This document shows positions 6,165-15,072 of a stretch of DNA of 39,544 nucleotides, piece after piece (positions within the stretch are counted from its first letter, which is position 1; the number at the start of each line of letters is the position of its first letter). The notes beneath the pieces are model-generated. The model was not told the origin of the DNA. It did no database searches and saw only the letters and a program-made list of their open reading frames with translations. This stretch comes from Candidatus Nomurabacteria bacterium. GTDB lineage: Bacteria > Patescibacteriota > Minisyncoccia > Phycocordibacterales > UBA9973. The stretch spans positions 1 to 39,544 of the forward strand of contig JAQBRM010000030.1 of assembly GCA_028286485.1 (NCBI GenBank), given 5' to 3'. Both the position numbers and the translations under genes were made by a program.

Positions 6165-8131
6165 TCGTAACTGAATTATACAAAGGCCAAGGGTTGGGCA
6201 ATCAGCTGGCTTGTTATATTTGTACTCGGGTTATCGCCTTGGATAAGGGCTATGCTTTCGGTATCCAGTCTCCTGAAAATTTCAAGGGCGCTGATTTTCT
6301 CGATGTGGATTTTGGAGAAACGGTCATTGGCGGCAGTGGGCCGGAAGGAGGACCCCCTGCCACATTGCCGCAAGGTATTGCTCAGTATTATACAGAACGC
6401 CTGCTCTTTCATCCGGAAAACGGATCCAATATCACCACATATGATCCCCTGTTGGTTAATGTGGCTGATAACACCAAAATCGACGGATTGATGCAAGACG
6501 AGCAATATATCATCCACCGAAAAGATCAGATTAAAAAATGGCTTGCCGTAAAACCGGAATATGAATGTTATGACTATGCCGATGAAAACACCTGCGTTAT
6601 TAATTTCCGCGGCGGCGAATATGCCCGCCATCCAGAATTCTTTTTGAGCAAAAAATACTGGGATGATGCGGTACGTCACATGCTGACCATAAATAAAAAT
6701 TTCAGATTTATCGTCATTACAGATGATGTGTTTACGGCAAAAAAGTTCTTCCCGACCTATGACGTTTTCCATTTTAGTATCGGAAAAGATTACACTATCA
6801 TTAAAAACGCTCACTATCTCATTCTTTCCAACTCAACCTTCGCTTGGTTCCCGGCGTGGACCAGCGACGTATTGAAATTTTGCATTGCCCCGAAATATTT
6901 CGCTCGCCACAACATATCAGACGGGTACTGGAGTTTGGGATATAACATCACCACCCGTTGGAATTACATGGATCGAGAGGGCGTATTGCATGATTATGCT
7001 GCTTGCCTGGTACAGCTGAAGGAATATATGGAAAGCCATGCTGATTTTTACTCCCCCGCTATTGGGATCCCTCCTCGTCCCCTACACAAAAAAAGCGCCC
7101 GCTCTTTTCTGGCGGCCCATACTCCTCCACGAATTAAAAATGTCATAAAATCCATAATAAATGAAAGCAATGATATTTATAATACTATCAAAAGGCCCTT
7201 TGATTTAATAGCGGAAAAAAAGCGACGCCAAGCATGGCTTTCCGCCATCGAGTCGGCCGAATACCGTAAAAAAATAAAAGTGTATGATGTTTTTAATTTT
7301 TTTAATGAACTGGAAACGTTGGATATTCGCTTGAATATCTTGAATGAATATGTTGATTATTTCGTCCTTATCGAATCCACTCTTACGCACTCTGGCATGC
7401 CGAAGGAATTGCTGTATGAAAAAAATAAGCATCTTTTCAAGCCGTTTGAAAACAAAATCATTCACTATGTCATCGATGCTCCATTAAAAGATTTTGACGA
7501 TGCCCGACAAAGGCTGCTGGATCCCGCTACGCCAGCCCTAGAAAAAAGGATTTTAAATGATGCCCTGACTTCCGATAATATTCCGCCGGGAGATGATAAT
7601 TACCTGCGTGATTTCTATGAAAAAGAATCGGTTAAGAAACCTTTGGCGGATCTGGCGGATGATGACATATGCTACATATCCGACTTGGATGAAATCTGGA
7701 ATCCGGAAGCGCCGATTGATTATTCCAAAGATGATATTTATAGATATAAGCAAGATGCGTATGTGTACTATCTTAACAACCGCTCCAATGAGGACTGGAG
7801 AGGATGGACAGGAACCATCGCTACTAAATATAAGAACATAAAGAACAATTGCGTAAATGACTTGCGCACCTTTGGTAAAACCGCATACACTGTTATCCGA
7901 AACGGCGGTTGGCACTTTACCTTCCAAGGAGGAGCGCAAAGGATCAAGGACAAATTGGCTTCTTATAGCTATCATGAGCTCAATACGAAAGATACGCGGG
8001 CACAGGTAGAAAGCCTGCTATCGAAAAACAAGGATATCAAAGGAAGATATATCCGGTTCTGGAAAGATGAAAGCAAATTGCCGAAATACTTGTTGGACAA
8101 TAAGGAGAAATATAAAAGTTTATTTAAATGA
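6161..8131 (+). CDS. Two-domain glycosyltransferase: GT11-like plus GT17-like
   Basis: The 656-residue product joins two transferase types. Residues 1 to about 300 resemble GT11 (alpha-1,2-fucosyltransferase-like): an early KGQGLGNQLACY, a VINFRGGEY segment in place of HxRRxD, and LILSNSTFAWFPAW, the counterpart of the SNSTFSWW motif. After a basic linker (about 305-365), residues about 370-650 match GT17 (the beta-1,4-GlcNAc-transferase III family): KVYDVFNFFNELETLDIRL, DYFVLIESTLTHSG, and YISDLDEIWNP with its DxD, then GGWHFTFQGG. Two successive sugar additions by one chain are inferred. The gene is coupled by four-base overlaps to both neighbours. GT11 substrate specificity is uncertain because the Arg motif is altered. 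Confidence 0.8.
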   Translation: MIVTELYKGQGLGNQLACYICTRVIALDKGYAFGIQSPENFKGADFLDVDFGETVIGGSGPEGGPPATLPQGIAQYYTERLLFHPENGSNITTYDPLLVNVADNTKIDGLMQDEQYIIHRKDQIKKWLAVKPEYECYDYADENTCVINFRGGEYARHPEFFLSKKYWDDAVRHMLTINKNFRFIVITDDVFTAKKFFPTYDVFHFSIGKDYTIIKNAHYLILSNSTFAWFPAWTSDVLKFCIAPKYFARHNISDGYWSLGYNITTRWNYMDREGVLHDYAACLVQLKEYMESHADFYSPAIGIPPRPLHKKSARSFLAAHTPPRIKNVIKSIINESNDIYNTIKRPFDLIAEKKRRQAWLSAIESAEYRKKIKVYDVFNFFNELETLDIRLNILNEYVDYFVLIESTLTHSGMPKELLYEKNKHLFKPFENKIIHYVIDAPLKDFDDARQRLLDPATPALEKRILNDALTSDNIPPGDDNYLRDFYEKESVKKPLADLADDDICYISDLDEIWNPEAPIDYSKDDIYRYKQDAYVYYLNNRSNEDWRGWTGTIATKYKNIKNNCVNDLRTFGKTAYTVIRNGGWHFTFQGGAQRIKDKLASYSYHELNTKDTRAQVESLLSKNKDIKGRYIRFWKDESKLPKYLLDNKEKYKSLFK

Positions 8132-8982
8132 CTAAAATAATTAAAAAAATAAAAAAAGCCGTTGCTCGCAGATTACCCGAAAACATAAAAGGAGCGCTGC
8201 GCCCGTTTGTCCGAGCGGTGATCAGGAACGGCAATCCCGCCATCCCGGCAGAAGAATTGAAAGTGTTTGACTTGCTAAAAGCTGATTTTAAAACGGTGTT
8301 TGATATAGGGGCACGGGAAGATTTGTCGTTTTATGAACTGAAAAAAGATTGCTCATATTATTTATTTGAACCGCATACGGCAGCCATTGCGTTATTGAAA
8401 CAAAAAATCGCTTCTCTGGAGAAACCCGACATTACCCTCAATGAGTTCGGGCTATCAGATGAAAACAAGGATGATTGCGTATATTATGAAGACAGTCAAT
8501 CGTTTGCTCCCAATCCTTTTCATAAAAACATCGATAAGGGCCAGCGCTATTCCCTGCGCCCGCTTGATGGGTACGTTGAGCAGCATGGAATCATGCATAT
8601 CGATTTCCTTAAGATCGATGCGGAAGGATTTGATTATAAGATCATTAAGGGCGGTATTTATACCATCACTACCAAGGTAGATTATATTCAATTTGAATAC
8701 TGGGACGGGGTGCAAAAATTCGTCGATATGCTCAGCGATGTGTTTCAGTTGTACCTTATGATGGAACCGCAGCTTTTGGAGGCAATCACGGAAGACCTAT
8801 TTGATTCATTGACGGAAAGCCAAAAAAGCAAGGTGTACACTCTATCAGTGATTCCTTTAGATGCCGATCTTATCGATTTGATTGATCGCGTGCTGATTCC
8901 TGCGGGATGCGGAGGAAATATTTTGGGAGTCAATAAAAATATCCCGGTTTCCCATATCGATGCCATTGTTTTTCCTATATAA
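8128..8982 (+). CDS. FkbM family SAM-dependent methyltransferase
   Basis: The 284-residue product has a Rossmann methyltransferase core: motif I TVFDIGARED (about 52-61), the acidic strand end YLFEPHT (about 75), and the FkbM-type motif DFLKIDAEGFDYKIIKGG (about 156-173), with LRPLDGYVEQ just before it. Family members O-methylate sugars or other small hydroxylated substrates. In this operon methylation of a glycan residue is the natural reading. The start overlaps the preceding stop (ATGA). The N-terminal 25 residues are basic and may touch the membrane. Confidence 0.88.
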   Translation: MTKIIKKIKKAVARRLPENIKGALRPFVRAVIRNGNPAIPAEELKVFDLLKADFKTVFDIGAREDLSFYELKKDCSYYLFEPHTAAIALLKQKIASLEKPDITLNEFGLSDENKDDCVYYEDSQSFAPNPFHKNIDKGQRYSLRPLDGYVEQHGIMHIDFLKIDAEGFDYKIIKGGIYTITTKVDYIQFEYWDGVQKFVDMLSDVFQLYLMMEPQLLEAITEDLFDSLTESQKSKVYTLSVIPLDADLIDLIDRVLIPAGCGGNILGVNKNIPVSHIDAIVFPI

Positions 8983-8994
8983 TTTTGACGGCAT

Positions 8995-9963
8995 ATGAAA
9001 AATTCCAAAAAAATTTTTGTGACTGGCGCAACGGGATACGTCGGCCGTCATCTTGTGCAAGATCTTATTAAAAAAGGCTATACATTGTATGTATTGACCC
9101 GTAATGACTCATCGATTTTTTCTGATGATCCCGCTATTACCGTCATCACCGGCGATATTACGGGCACTATTGATCTTCCTTCCGATGTATCCACTATTTA
9201 TCATTGTGCGGGGGTTATTTATGATGAAAAAGAAATGGATCGCGTGAATGTGCGGGGTACCAAAAACATTGCGGCATTGGCCTATAAACATGGCTGCAAT
9301 TTGATTCATCTTTCCAGCGCCGGCGTTATCGGCTCCACCGCGGAAACCGTCATTGATGAGCGCACTGCTTGCCATCCCGGCAATGCATATGAAATATCCA
9401 AGTACAAAGCCGAGCAAGTTATTAGCGATGCGGTCAAGCAAGGCCTGCGGGCGCAGATACTTCGTCCCACCAGTATTTTCGGACCACATATCGGCGTGAA
9501 AAAAGACAGCTTTTTTCAGCTGGTAAAAAGCATGCGCAACGGATTATACAAAGCCGTGGGTCACGGCATGTATAATATCGTCCATATTGATGAAGTAATA
9601 AAAGCATTGGAGCTGCTGGATAATCCTCGCCTTCCCTCCGGCAGCATCTATATCGTAAATAACCCAATATCATATGCGAATATGGATGTGTTGGTAAAAA
9701 ACATTCCTCCGGTCATAACGAGAAAAACCGTATCCGTTAGTTATCCTGTGGCGTGGGTCAGTGCCGCCCTGTTGACCGTAGTGTGCCGCATGGCAAACAA
9801 AAAAAATCCCCTGACTTTTTCACGATTGCGGGCATTAACAAGCAGAAAAACATATTCGCAATCCAAGATCGTGGAAACTCTTTCTTTTAAGAATGCATTT
9901 TCCATTGAAACGCATATCAGTAAAACCTGCGAGCAGTATATCGCCGAAGGCCTGCTGTCGTAG
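8995..9963 (+). CDS. NAD(P)-dependent extended SDR (sugar epimerase/dehydratase family)
   Basis: The 322-residue product carries the extended-SDR nucleotide motif GATGYVG (11-17), the IYHCAG strand (about 68-73), the catalytic Ser region HLSSAGV (about 105-111) and YEISK with Tyr132 and Lys136. These enzymes epimerise, reduce or dehydrate nucleotide sugars; which reaction applies here is not resolvable. It is the last gene of the plus-strand arm. Its TAG stop directly abuts the TAG of the convergent GT2, so there is no room for an intergenic terminator. Confidence 0.87.
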   Translation: MKNSKKIFVTGATGYVGRHLVQDLIKKGYTLYVLTRNDSSIFSDDPAITVITGDITGTIDLPSDVSTIYHCAGVIYDEKEMDRVNVRGTKNIAALAYKHGCNLIHLSSAGVIGSTAETVIDERTACHPGNAYEISKYKAEQVISDAVKQGLRAQILRPTSIFGPHIGVKKDSFFQLVKSMRNGLYKAVGHGMYNIVHIDEVIKALELLDNPRLPSGSIYIVNNPISYANMDVLVKNIPPVITRKTVSVSYPVAWVSAALLTVVCRMANKKNPLTFSRLRALTSRKTYSQSKIVETLSFKNAFSIETHISKTCEQYIAEGLLS

Positions 9964-10779
9964 CTATATTTTCTTATGGATCTTTAAGAAAACTCCCTTC
10001 AGTTTTGTCGGCATACGATTGAAAATCGGTGTAAAAAATATTTTTGTCCACCCTATTATTAGGGCGTAGTAATAATGGGGATAAAAATCCTTGTGCTCTT
10101 CTGCGAAGAGCAGGTTCTGCCTGAGACGTAAAATCTTATTCTGCGAATTGTATCCACCGGGACTAAAAAGATATTGGGTGGAATATTCCTGAAGGTTGGT
10201 AAATTTGCCCGTTCTGCCAAGCCGCAGCCATAAGTCGTGGTCTTCCGACATCTTCTCCACGGTATAGCCTCCTATCTTCTTTACGGCCTCTTTCCTATAG
10301 ACCACGCTGGAATGAATGAAGCGGTTTGCCCGCAATATCTTTTTCCTGATTTCCTCATCGGTTTCCGGCATGAGATACCGAGCCAGTTCCCTGCCGGATT
10401 CATCCACCATGATTGCGCCCGTGCCGATCAAGACATAGCCTTTATGATTTTGTAAAAATTCTATCTGCTTTTTCAACTTATCCCTATCAAGCCACTGGTC
10501 ATCCTGGTCGATCTCCGCAATGTATTCGCCGCCGGCCAGCTCCAAGCTGATATTGCGGGTTTTTTGGATTCCCATATTGTGTTCATTTTTGACATAGCGT
10601 ATGCGCGGATCTCGGGCCGCCCATTGCAGGGCGATTTCCTCGCTTGCATCCTTGGACGCATCATTAATGATGATCAATTCAAAATCAGCGAAAGACTGGG
10701 CCAAGGCGCTTTCAATGGCTTTGCTGATCCATTGTGCGCCGTTATATACCGGCAAGACGATGGTTACTAAGGGATCCAT
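9964..10779 (-). CDS. GT2 family glycosyltransferase
   Basis: The 271-residue product begins MDPLVTIVLPVYNGAQW and shows a complete GT2 catalytic N-terminus: FELIIINDASKD (about 34-45), HNMGIQKTRN, then EIDQDDQWL (about 88-96) as the donor/metal site. MSEDHDLWLRL in the second half is the typical acceptor-side motif. The start at 10779 is chosen because it opens the family-typical N-terminus; it overlaps the upstream gene by 13 bases. It is the last gene of the minus-strand glycan arm. The sugar donor is unknown. Confidence 0.9.
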   Translation of the reverse strand: MDPLVTIVLPVYNGAQWISKAIESALAQSFADFELIIINDASKDASEEIALQWAARDPRIRYVKNEHNMGIQKTRNISLELAGGEYIAEIDQDDQWLDRDKLKKQIEFLQNHKGYVLIGTGAIMVDESGRELARYLMPETDEEIRKKILRANRFIHSSVVYRKEAVKKIGGYTVEKMSEDHDLWLRLGRTGKFTNLQEYSTQYLFSPGGYNSQNKILRLRQNLLFAEEHKDFYPHYYYALIIGWTKIFFTPIFNRMPTKLKGVFLKIHKKI

Positions 10780-12107
10780 TGTTGTAATGATAATGCCAAG
10801 ATTGCCCAAAAACAATAGAGCGACAAGCTGTCATCGAAGGCAATGGCAATGGCTAGCACCAATAATATGCCAAATAGCGCCAGTCCCCTGCGGGTAAATT
10901 GAGATCGTAATTGCCGCACGAGGTTAGTGAACGCGCTTCCCATGATATACAGGAAGCTGAATAATGCTAGCCAACCGCCCCAAAACCATATTTGGATATA
11001 AGTGTTATGCGGGCCGGAACTCAAGGTATCTCCGTTTTTATTGACGAAGTTTGATTGATAATGGGTGTCGGGCCCGATGCCAAAAGGGTGCCGCCATGCC
11101 AACCGTGCATAATATGGCCAGATTTCCAGGCGGGATTCGCCTGCCGACGCAACTGGTACTGAAACAGTGTTCGCGTCATTTACAGAATAACCACCGCTAT
11201 TCCTATTCAAAGAATTTCTCAAGATTGCGCCAAGGGATTCATTTCTAAGCACAGCGGCGGAAGACTGGTTGTTTTCATTGTTCAAAATCCTATCCAACCC
11301 TCTCTGCTTTCTTGAGTAGGGGGTCAAGATGAATCCCAAGGCCAGGATGATGAGGATGATGAGGGCGGTTTGTAAAAGCTTTTTCCATTGAAAATGGTGG
11401 AGTGAATACATCAATCCGATCACCAGCGCCCCGAGCCCCAGACTGAGCAATGCACCGCGGGAAGATATCCAGAACAGAAGGGCTACCAAGCAAACAGCAG
11501 CGAGCATGTAAAGGATTTTATGCCATGCCTTTTGTGAAGGGAATAGTGAGTAAGTTATAAAGAACAGCGCCGGAAGGAGAAGGACTTTCGAAATGATATT
11601 CACGTTATCGGTAAGACCTGTAAAATTCCCGTCCGGCGCCAGCAGGCCGGGAATATGAACAGCAAGTGCAGGCAGCAGGGCAAAGATTCCAAACAGGGCC
11701 GGTACCACCAAGGCGTAGAGATACCTGTCCGCCCAGTACTGATCGTTCTTGGTATAAAACAATATCAATAGAGACGTTACCAATCCGATGCTAAAAGTCC
11801 CGAATTCCAACACCATGTTGAACGTTGATGGAATACCGTATGCGTATACGGCCAAGAGCCAGCCGAACAAAATCGCGATAACCAATATAAAGACTGCTAT
11901 TAAAATTCTTTTCGGTATTGATCTGAAAAAATCAGTGATTTTGCGGAATCGTAGCATGTACACCAACGTTAAGCAGCATAGGATGACAAATGCCATTTCA
12001 TACGGCTTCGGCACGAAAGAATTGTAAAAATGCCCCACTCTGAAAATGAGCAATACCAATGCGACAAAGAAGAGGTTTTTATTAAATTTTTCCAGTGAAA
12101 AATTCAT
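10767..12107 (-). CDS. O-antigen ligase/polymerase (Wzy_C) family membrane protein
   Basis: The 446-residue product has about 10-12 membrane helices and the Wzy_C hallmark in the C-terminal half: a large extracytoplasmic loop with FGIGPDTHYQSN, then SSGPHNTYIQIWFWGGWL. This family either polymerises lipid-linked repeat units or transfers them to an acceptor (lipid, peptidoglycan or protein). It starts inside the stop of the upstream GT2 (TAATG overlap). A second Wzy_C-type protein is encoded in the same operon, so the two probably divide polymerase and ligase roles. Which does which is not decidable from sequence. Confidence 0.85.
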   Translation of the reverse strand: MNFSLEKFNKNLFFVALVLLIFRVGHFYNSFVPKPYEMAFVILCCLTLVYMLRFRKITDFFRSIPKRILIAVFILVIAILFGWLLAVYAYGIPSTFNMVLEFGTFSIGLVTSLLILFYTKNDQYWADRYLYALVVPALFGIFALLPALAVHIPGLLAPDGNFTGLTDNVNIISKVLLLPALFFITYSLFPSQKAWHKILYMLAAVCLVALLFWISSRGALLSLGLGALVIGLMYSLHHFQWKKLLQTALIILIILALGFILTPYSRKQRGLDRILNNENNQSSAAVLRNESLGAILRNSLNRNSGGYSVNDANTVSVPVASAGESRLEIWPYYARLAWRHPFGIGPDTHYQSNFVNKNGDTLSSGPHNTYIQIWFWGGWLALFSFLYIMGSAFTNLVRQLRSQFTRRGLALFGILLVLAIAIAFDDSLSLYCFWAILALSLQQWIP

Positions 12108-13000
12108 TATAGCTTATAGAATTTTTTTCGATTGCCGTCGATAATGGCTTTTACTACATAGAGCGGTATGCGCAATGAGCGGTTTCGGTAGGTATGCTTG
12201 GTGCATACATACAAGACATATAGGGTGAAGTACCAGTAGAACAGGTTCGGCTTGAAAAGCTCGTATTTTTTCAAATAATCCTTGACCAGGAACTGGTTCC
12301 TCAATGAGTAATAAAATGCCGTTGGTTTCATTACGGTGCCAAAAGGAATGAGCTTGTTGATAATGGCATCCTTTATGAAAATAACATTGGTATACAACGA
12401 GGCGGAAAAGCCATACATCGTATCATCTCCCCCGATAAAGAACCGCTTATCCGGAAATCCTATTTTTTCAACGATATCCCTGTGGATGAACATCCCCTCA
12501 AAGCAGCCGACGTTTACAAAAGTAAAGTCCTTGCCGTTCTTGAAAGACAGGTTCGGTATGAATGTCACCCGGCCCAAGGCTGTATCGAAAAGCGATTCCC
12601 AGAGGAACTCTTCTCCATTTACATCAAGCTTGCTCGGATGCATGCATTTTGAAATGTGCGAATATTCCAGCATCTTTTCCAAACAATTTGACCGCGGGGA
12701 AACATCATCATCCAAGAACCATATCCAATCCATCCCCTCTTCATAAGCTGCTTTGACGCCCTCATGAAAACCTCCGGCACTGCCGCTATTTTCCGGCAAT
12801 ATCGTATAACTTATTAATGGGTTGTTTTTATACAATTCTTCTACAATTTCTTTGGTGCCGTCAGTGGAAGCATTGTCGATTAAAAAAATGTGGTCTACGG
12901 GACGAGTCTGTTTAAGGATGCCATCCAGACATTTGGGCAACAAATCCTTTCTATTAAACGTGACAACTATTGCCGCAATTTTTTCCGCCTTATTATCCAT
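12107..13000 (-). CDS. GT2 glycosyltransferase, galactofuranosyltransferase-like
   Basis: The 297-residue product has IAAIVVTFNRKDLLPKCL at the N-terminus, FLIDNASTDGT (39-49), the NSGSAGGFHEGV segment (71-82) and the triple-Asp WFLDDDVSP (95-102). The SGSAGGF pattern with DDD is typical of the GlfT/rhamnosyltransferase branch of GT2. It sits directly downstream of UDP-galactopyranose mutase, so UDP-Galf is the likely donor; that is inference from context. The C-terminus has a hydrophobic YWYFTLYVLYVC segment that could anchor it. Confidence 0.82.
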   Translation of the reverse strand: MDNKAEKIAAIVVTFNRKDLLPKCLDGILKQTRPVDHIFLIDNASTDGTKEIVEELYKNNPLISYTILPENSGSAGGFHEGVKAAYEEGMDWIWFLDDDVSPRSNCLEKMLEYSHISKCMHPSKLDVNGEEFLWESLFDTALGRVTFIPNLSFKNGKDFTFVNVGCFEGMFIHRDIVEKIGFPDKRFFIGGDDTMYGFSASLYTNVIFIKDAIINKLIPFGTVMKPTAFYYSLRNQFLVKDYLKKYELFKPNLFYWYFTLYVLYVCTKHTYRNRSLRIPLYVVKAIIDGNRKKFYKL

Positions 13001-13031
13001 GATGAAATATACTGTATGCTATCATAAAACC

Positions 13032-14177
13032 TTATTTGACACCATTTTCAATGCGATCAAACAAGTCGAGAGCATTTTTGAAGGCCTGATCCATGTTGAA
13101 GTACTTATAGTTTGCTAATCGCCCCACGAAGAAGATATTTTGTTTTTCCAACTCTGTCGCGGCTTGCTGATATTTCTCATATATTATCCTATTACGTTCC
13201 GAAGGAATGGGATAGTACGGCTCCCCTTCAGAAGTTGAGTATTCCCGAGAAATAGTGGTTTTAGGATGAGTCTGTCCGGTCGATCGTTTGTACTCCACGA
13301 TACGCGTATAAGGAACTTCCAAGGAAGGGTAATTTTCTTGCGCATACTGTTGGTACCATTCTTGATCAAGCGTTTCAAATTCAAACCGCAAGGAACGGTA
13401 TTCCAAGCTCCCGTATTTCTCACTGAAATACTGATCGATTTTTCCGGTGAAAAAAAGTTTTTTGATGGAAGATAATTGATTCTTGCACTGATCCCAATCG
13501 GCAGAAAGCATGATGGTAATCAATGGGTTGTCTACCAGCGCCTCACAGAGTTTGGTATACCCATGGAGCGGCACTCCCTGATATGTATCGGTAAAATATC
13601 GATCGTCATCATTAGTGCGGAAAGGAATCCGGTTCGTTACTTCTGCGCCCAAGTCCCGTGGGTCCATACCCCACTGTTTCGTGGTATAGCCCTTAAAAAT
13701 CAATTCATACAATTCTTTCCCCATGCGAGCTAAAACCGCCTCTTCGGCATTTTGAGGTTCTGCAATTGGTATTTTGTGGGTATTAATCCACTCTTCCACC
13801 TCTTTTTCATTTTTTAAGTTCAGATCGAAAGCAGTATTAATAGTAATTCTATTTACCGGTATGGGAAAAGTCTTTCCTATATTGTGACCGACCACCCGGT
13901 GTTCATAGGGATGCCATTGTGAAAAACGGTTGACATATTGCCAGACTTTTTCGTCATTGGTATGAAAATAGTGCGGACCGTATTTTGATACCAGGATTCC
14001 CGCTTCATTGATGAAGTCATGGCAGTTCCCGCCGATATGGTGGCGTTTTTCTATTATCAGTAGCCTTTTACCGATGGATGCATAGCGTTCGGCCAACGTT
14101 AAGCCTGATATTCCCGCCCCTACAATCACAACATCATATTGGTCTTCAAGGGCAATTGTTTGTATATAATTCGCCAT
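13032..14177 (-). CDS. glf: UDP-galactopyranose mutase
   Basis: Glf is a flavoenzyme that interconverts UDP-galactopyranose and UDP-galactofuranose, supplying Galf donors. The 381-residue length fits. The FAD-binding dinucleotide motif is DVVIVGAGISGLTLAER (15-31), followed by IEKRHHIGGNCHD, GPHYFHTND and PIPVNRITIN. The substrate region shows KQWGMDPRDL, NRIPFRTNDDDRYF and YQGVPLHGYT. The C-terminus keeps VEYKRSTGQ and FVGRLANYKYFNMDQ. It lies between a GT11 and a Galf-type GT2, so the glycan probably contains galactofuranose. The 31-base gap to the next gene contains no clear promoter. Confidence 0.96.
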   Translation of the reverse strand: MANYIQTIALEDQYDVVIVGAGISGLTLAERYASIGKRLLIIEKRHHIGGNCHDFINEAGILVSKYGPHYFHTNDEKVWQYVNRFSQWHPYEHRVVGHNIGKTFPIPVNRITINTAFDLNLKNEKEVEEWINTHKIPIAEPQNAEEAVLARMGKELYELIFKGYTTKQWGMDPRDLGAEVTNRIPFRTNDDDRYFTDTYQGVPLHGYTKLCEALVDNPLITIMLSADWDQCKNQLSSIKKLFFTGKIDQYFSEKYGSLEYRSLRFEFETLDQEWYQQYAQENYPSLEVPYTRIVEYKRSTGQTHPKTTISREYSTSEGEPYYPIPSERNRIIYEKYQQAATELEKQNIFFVGRLANYKYFNMDQAFKNALDLFDRIENGVK

Positions 14178-14180
14178 ATT

Positions 14181-15071
14181 TTATAGTCTCATCCAAGTTT
14201 CGGGAATAAGATCGGTGGTATCAATCCTACCACTAAACCACTGTTTCGGAGCAATGACAATTTTATTTGAGGTAGTGGAAAGCCAGGCCGCCCACCATGA
14301 AAAAGTGCTATTGGGAATAATGAAGTGCTTGCAGACAGTCATCAACATGAGATTTTCCTCACCTTTCTGACCGGCATATTCGGGACCGACATAGGTGGTG
14401 GGGAAAGAAAACTGCATATTGTCTTTACACCATGCGATATCATCCGAGAATACATACACCTTTTCTATAGTTTCGTGCAGGGCAATGTATTGCAGCGCCA
14501 CGTCATAGTAGCCCTTCCCTATTGTCCCATGAAAGGACTTGTGGGCAATATCGGAGCGACGGACATGTACACAGACAGAATTGCAGTTTTTTATCTCTAT
14601 CCGAAGTTTTTCGGAAGCTTCCGACAATGGTTTTATCAAAGTGAAATCTTCCAGAAGTGTTGATCGGATAGAATCAAAATATTTATAACTTTGCCAAAAT
14701 CCCGCCAAATAAACATCCGGCCCAAGTGATAGTATACGAGAATCAAACGTAAAGGACTTCTCCCAGCCGCGCAATATTCGCACTTTGCGAAGTAGTGCAT
14801 CGATGACCAGCATTATTTTGCCGGAGAGAATCGGTCGCTGCCACCATTTCATATCATCGGCTGTCGCAATGGTGGCAGCGACCTTGAACACATCCAGATC
14901 ATAATTTCTAAAAACAAAATGCGGGCGTAGCAGTGAAGGAAACGACTCTCGGTGCAATAAAAAGGTCGTATCCAGCTTCAGCGGCACGTTGTATTGCAAT
15001 GACAGCTTCCGCCCCAACGCATATTGAAACATTTGATTGCCCATGCCGCCCGATAGTCGTGAAATAATCAT
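14181..15071 (-). CDS. GT11 family alpha-1,2-fucosyltransferase-like
   Basis: The 296-residue product shows the GT11 motifs in order: LSGGMGNQMFQYALGR (6-21), CVHVRRSDIAH (about 168) with the donor-binding HxRRxD, FSDDIAWCK (about 210) and IIPNSTFSWWAAWLS (about 252-266). GT11 enzymes transfer fucose from GDP-fucose to Gal in alpha-1,2 linkage. No GDP-fucose biosynthesis genes are present in this window, so the donor must come from elsewhere or differ. It is one base from the upstream Wzy-type gene and three from glf, within a tight operon. Confidence 0.88.
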   Translation of the reverse strand: MIISRLSGGMGNQMFQYALGRKLSLQYNVPLKLDTTFLLHRESFPSLLRPHFVFRNYDLDVFKVAATIATADDMKWWQRPILSGKIMLVIDALLRKVRILRGWEKSFTFDSRILSLGPDVYLAGFWQSYKYFDSIRSTLLEDFTLIKPLSEASEKLRIEIKNCNSVCVHVRRSDIAHKSFHGTIGKGYYDVALQYIALHETIEKVYVFSDDIAWCKDNMQFSFPTTYVGPEYAGQKGEENLMLMTVCKHFIIPNSTFSWWAAWLSTTSNKIVIAPKQWFSGRIDTTDLIPETWMRL

Positions 15072-15072
15072 A

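Noticed and set aside
10779-10815. Upstream TTG start adding 12 residues to the GT2 gene ending at 9964
   Set aside because: The added residues lie inside the upstream Wzy gene and precede the family-typical N-terminus; ATG 10779 is preferred.
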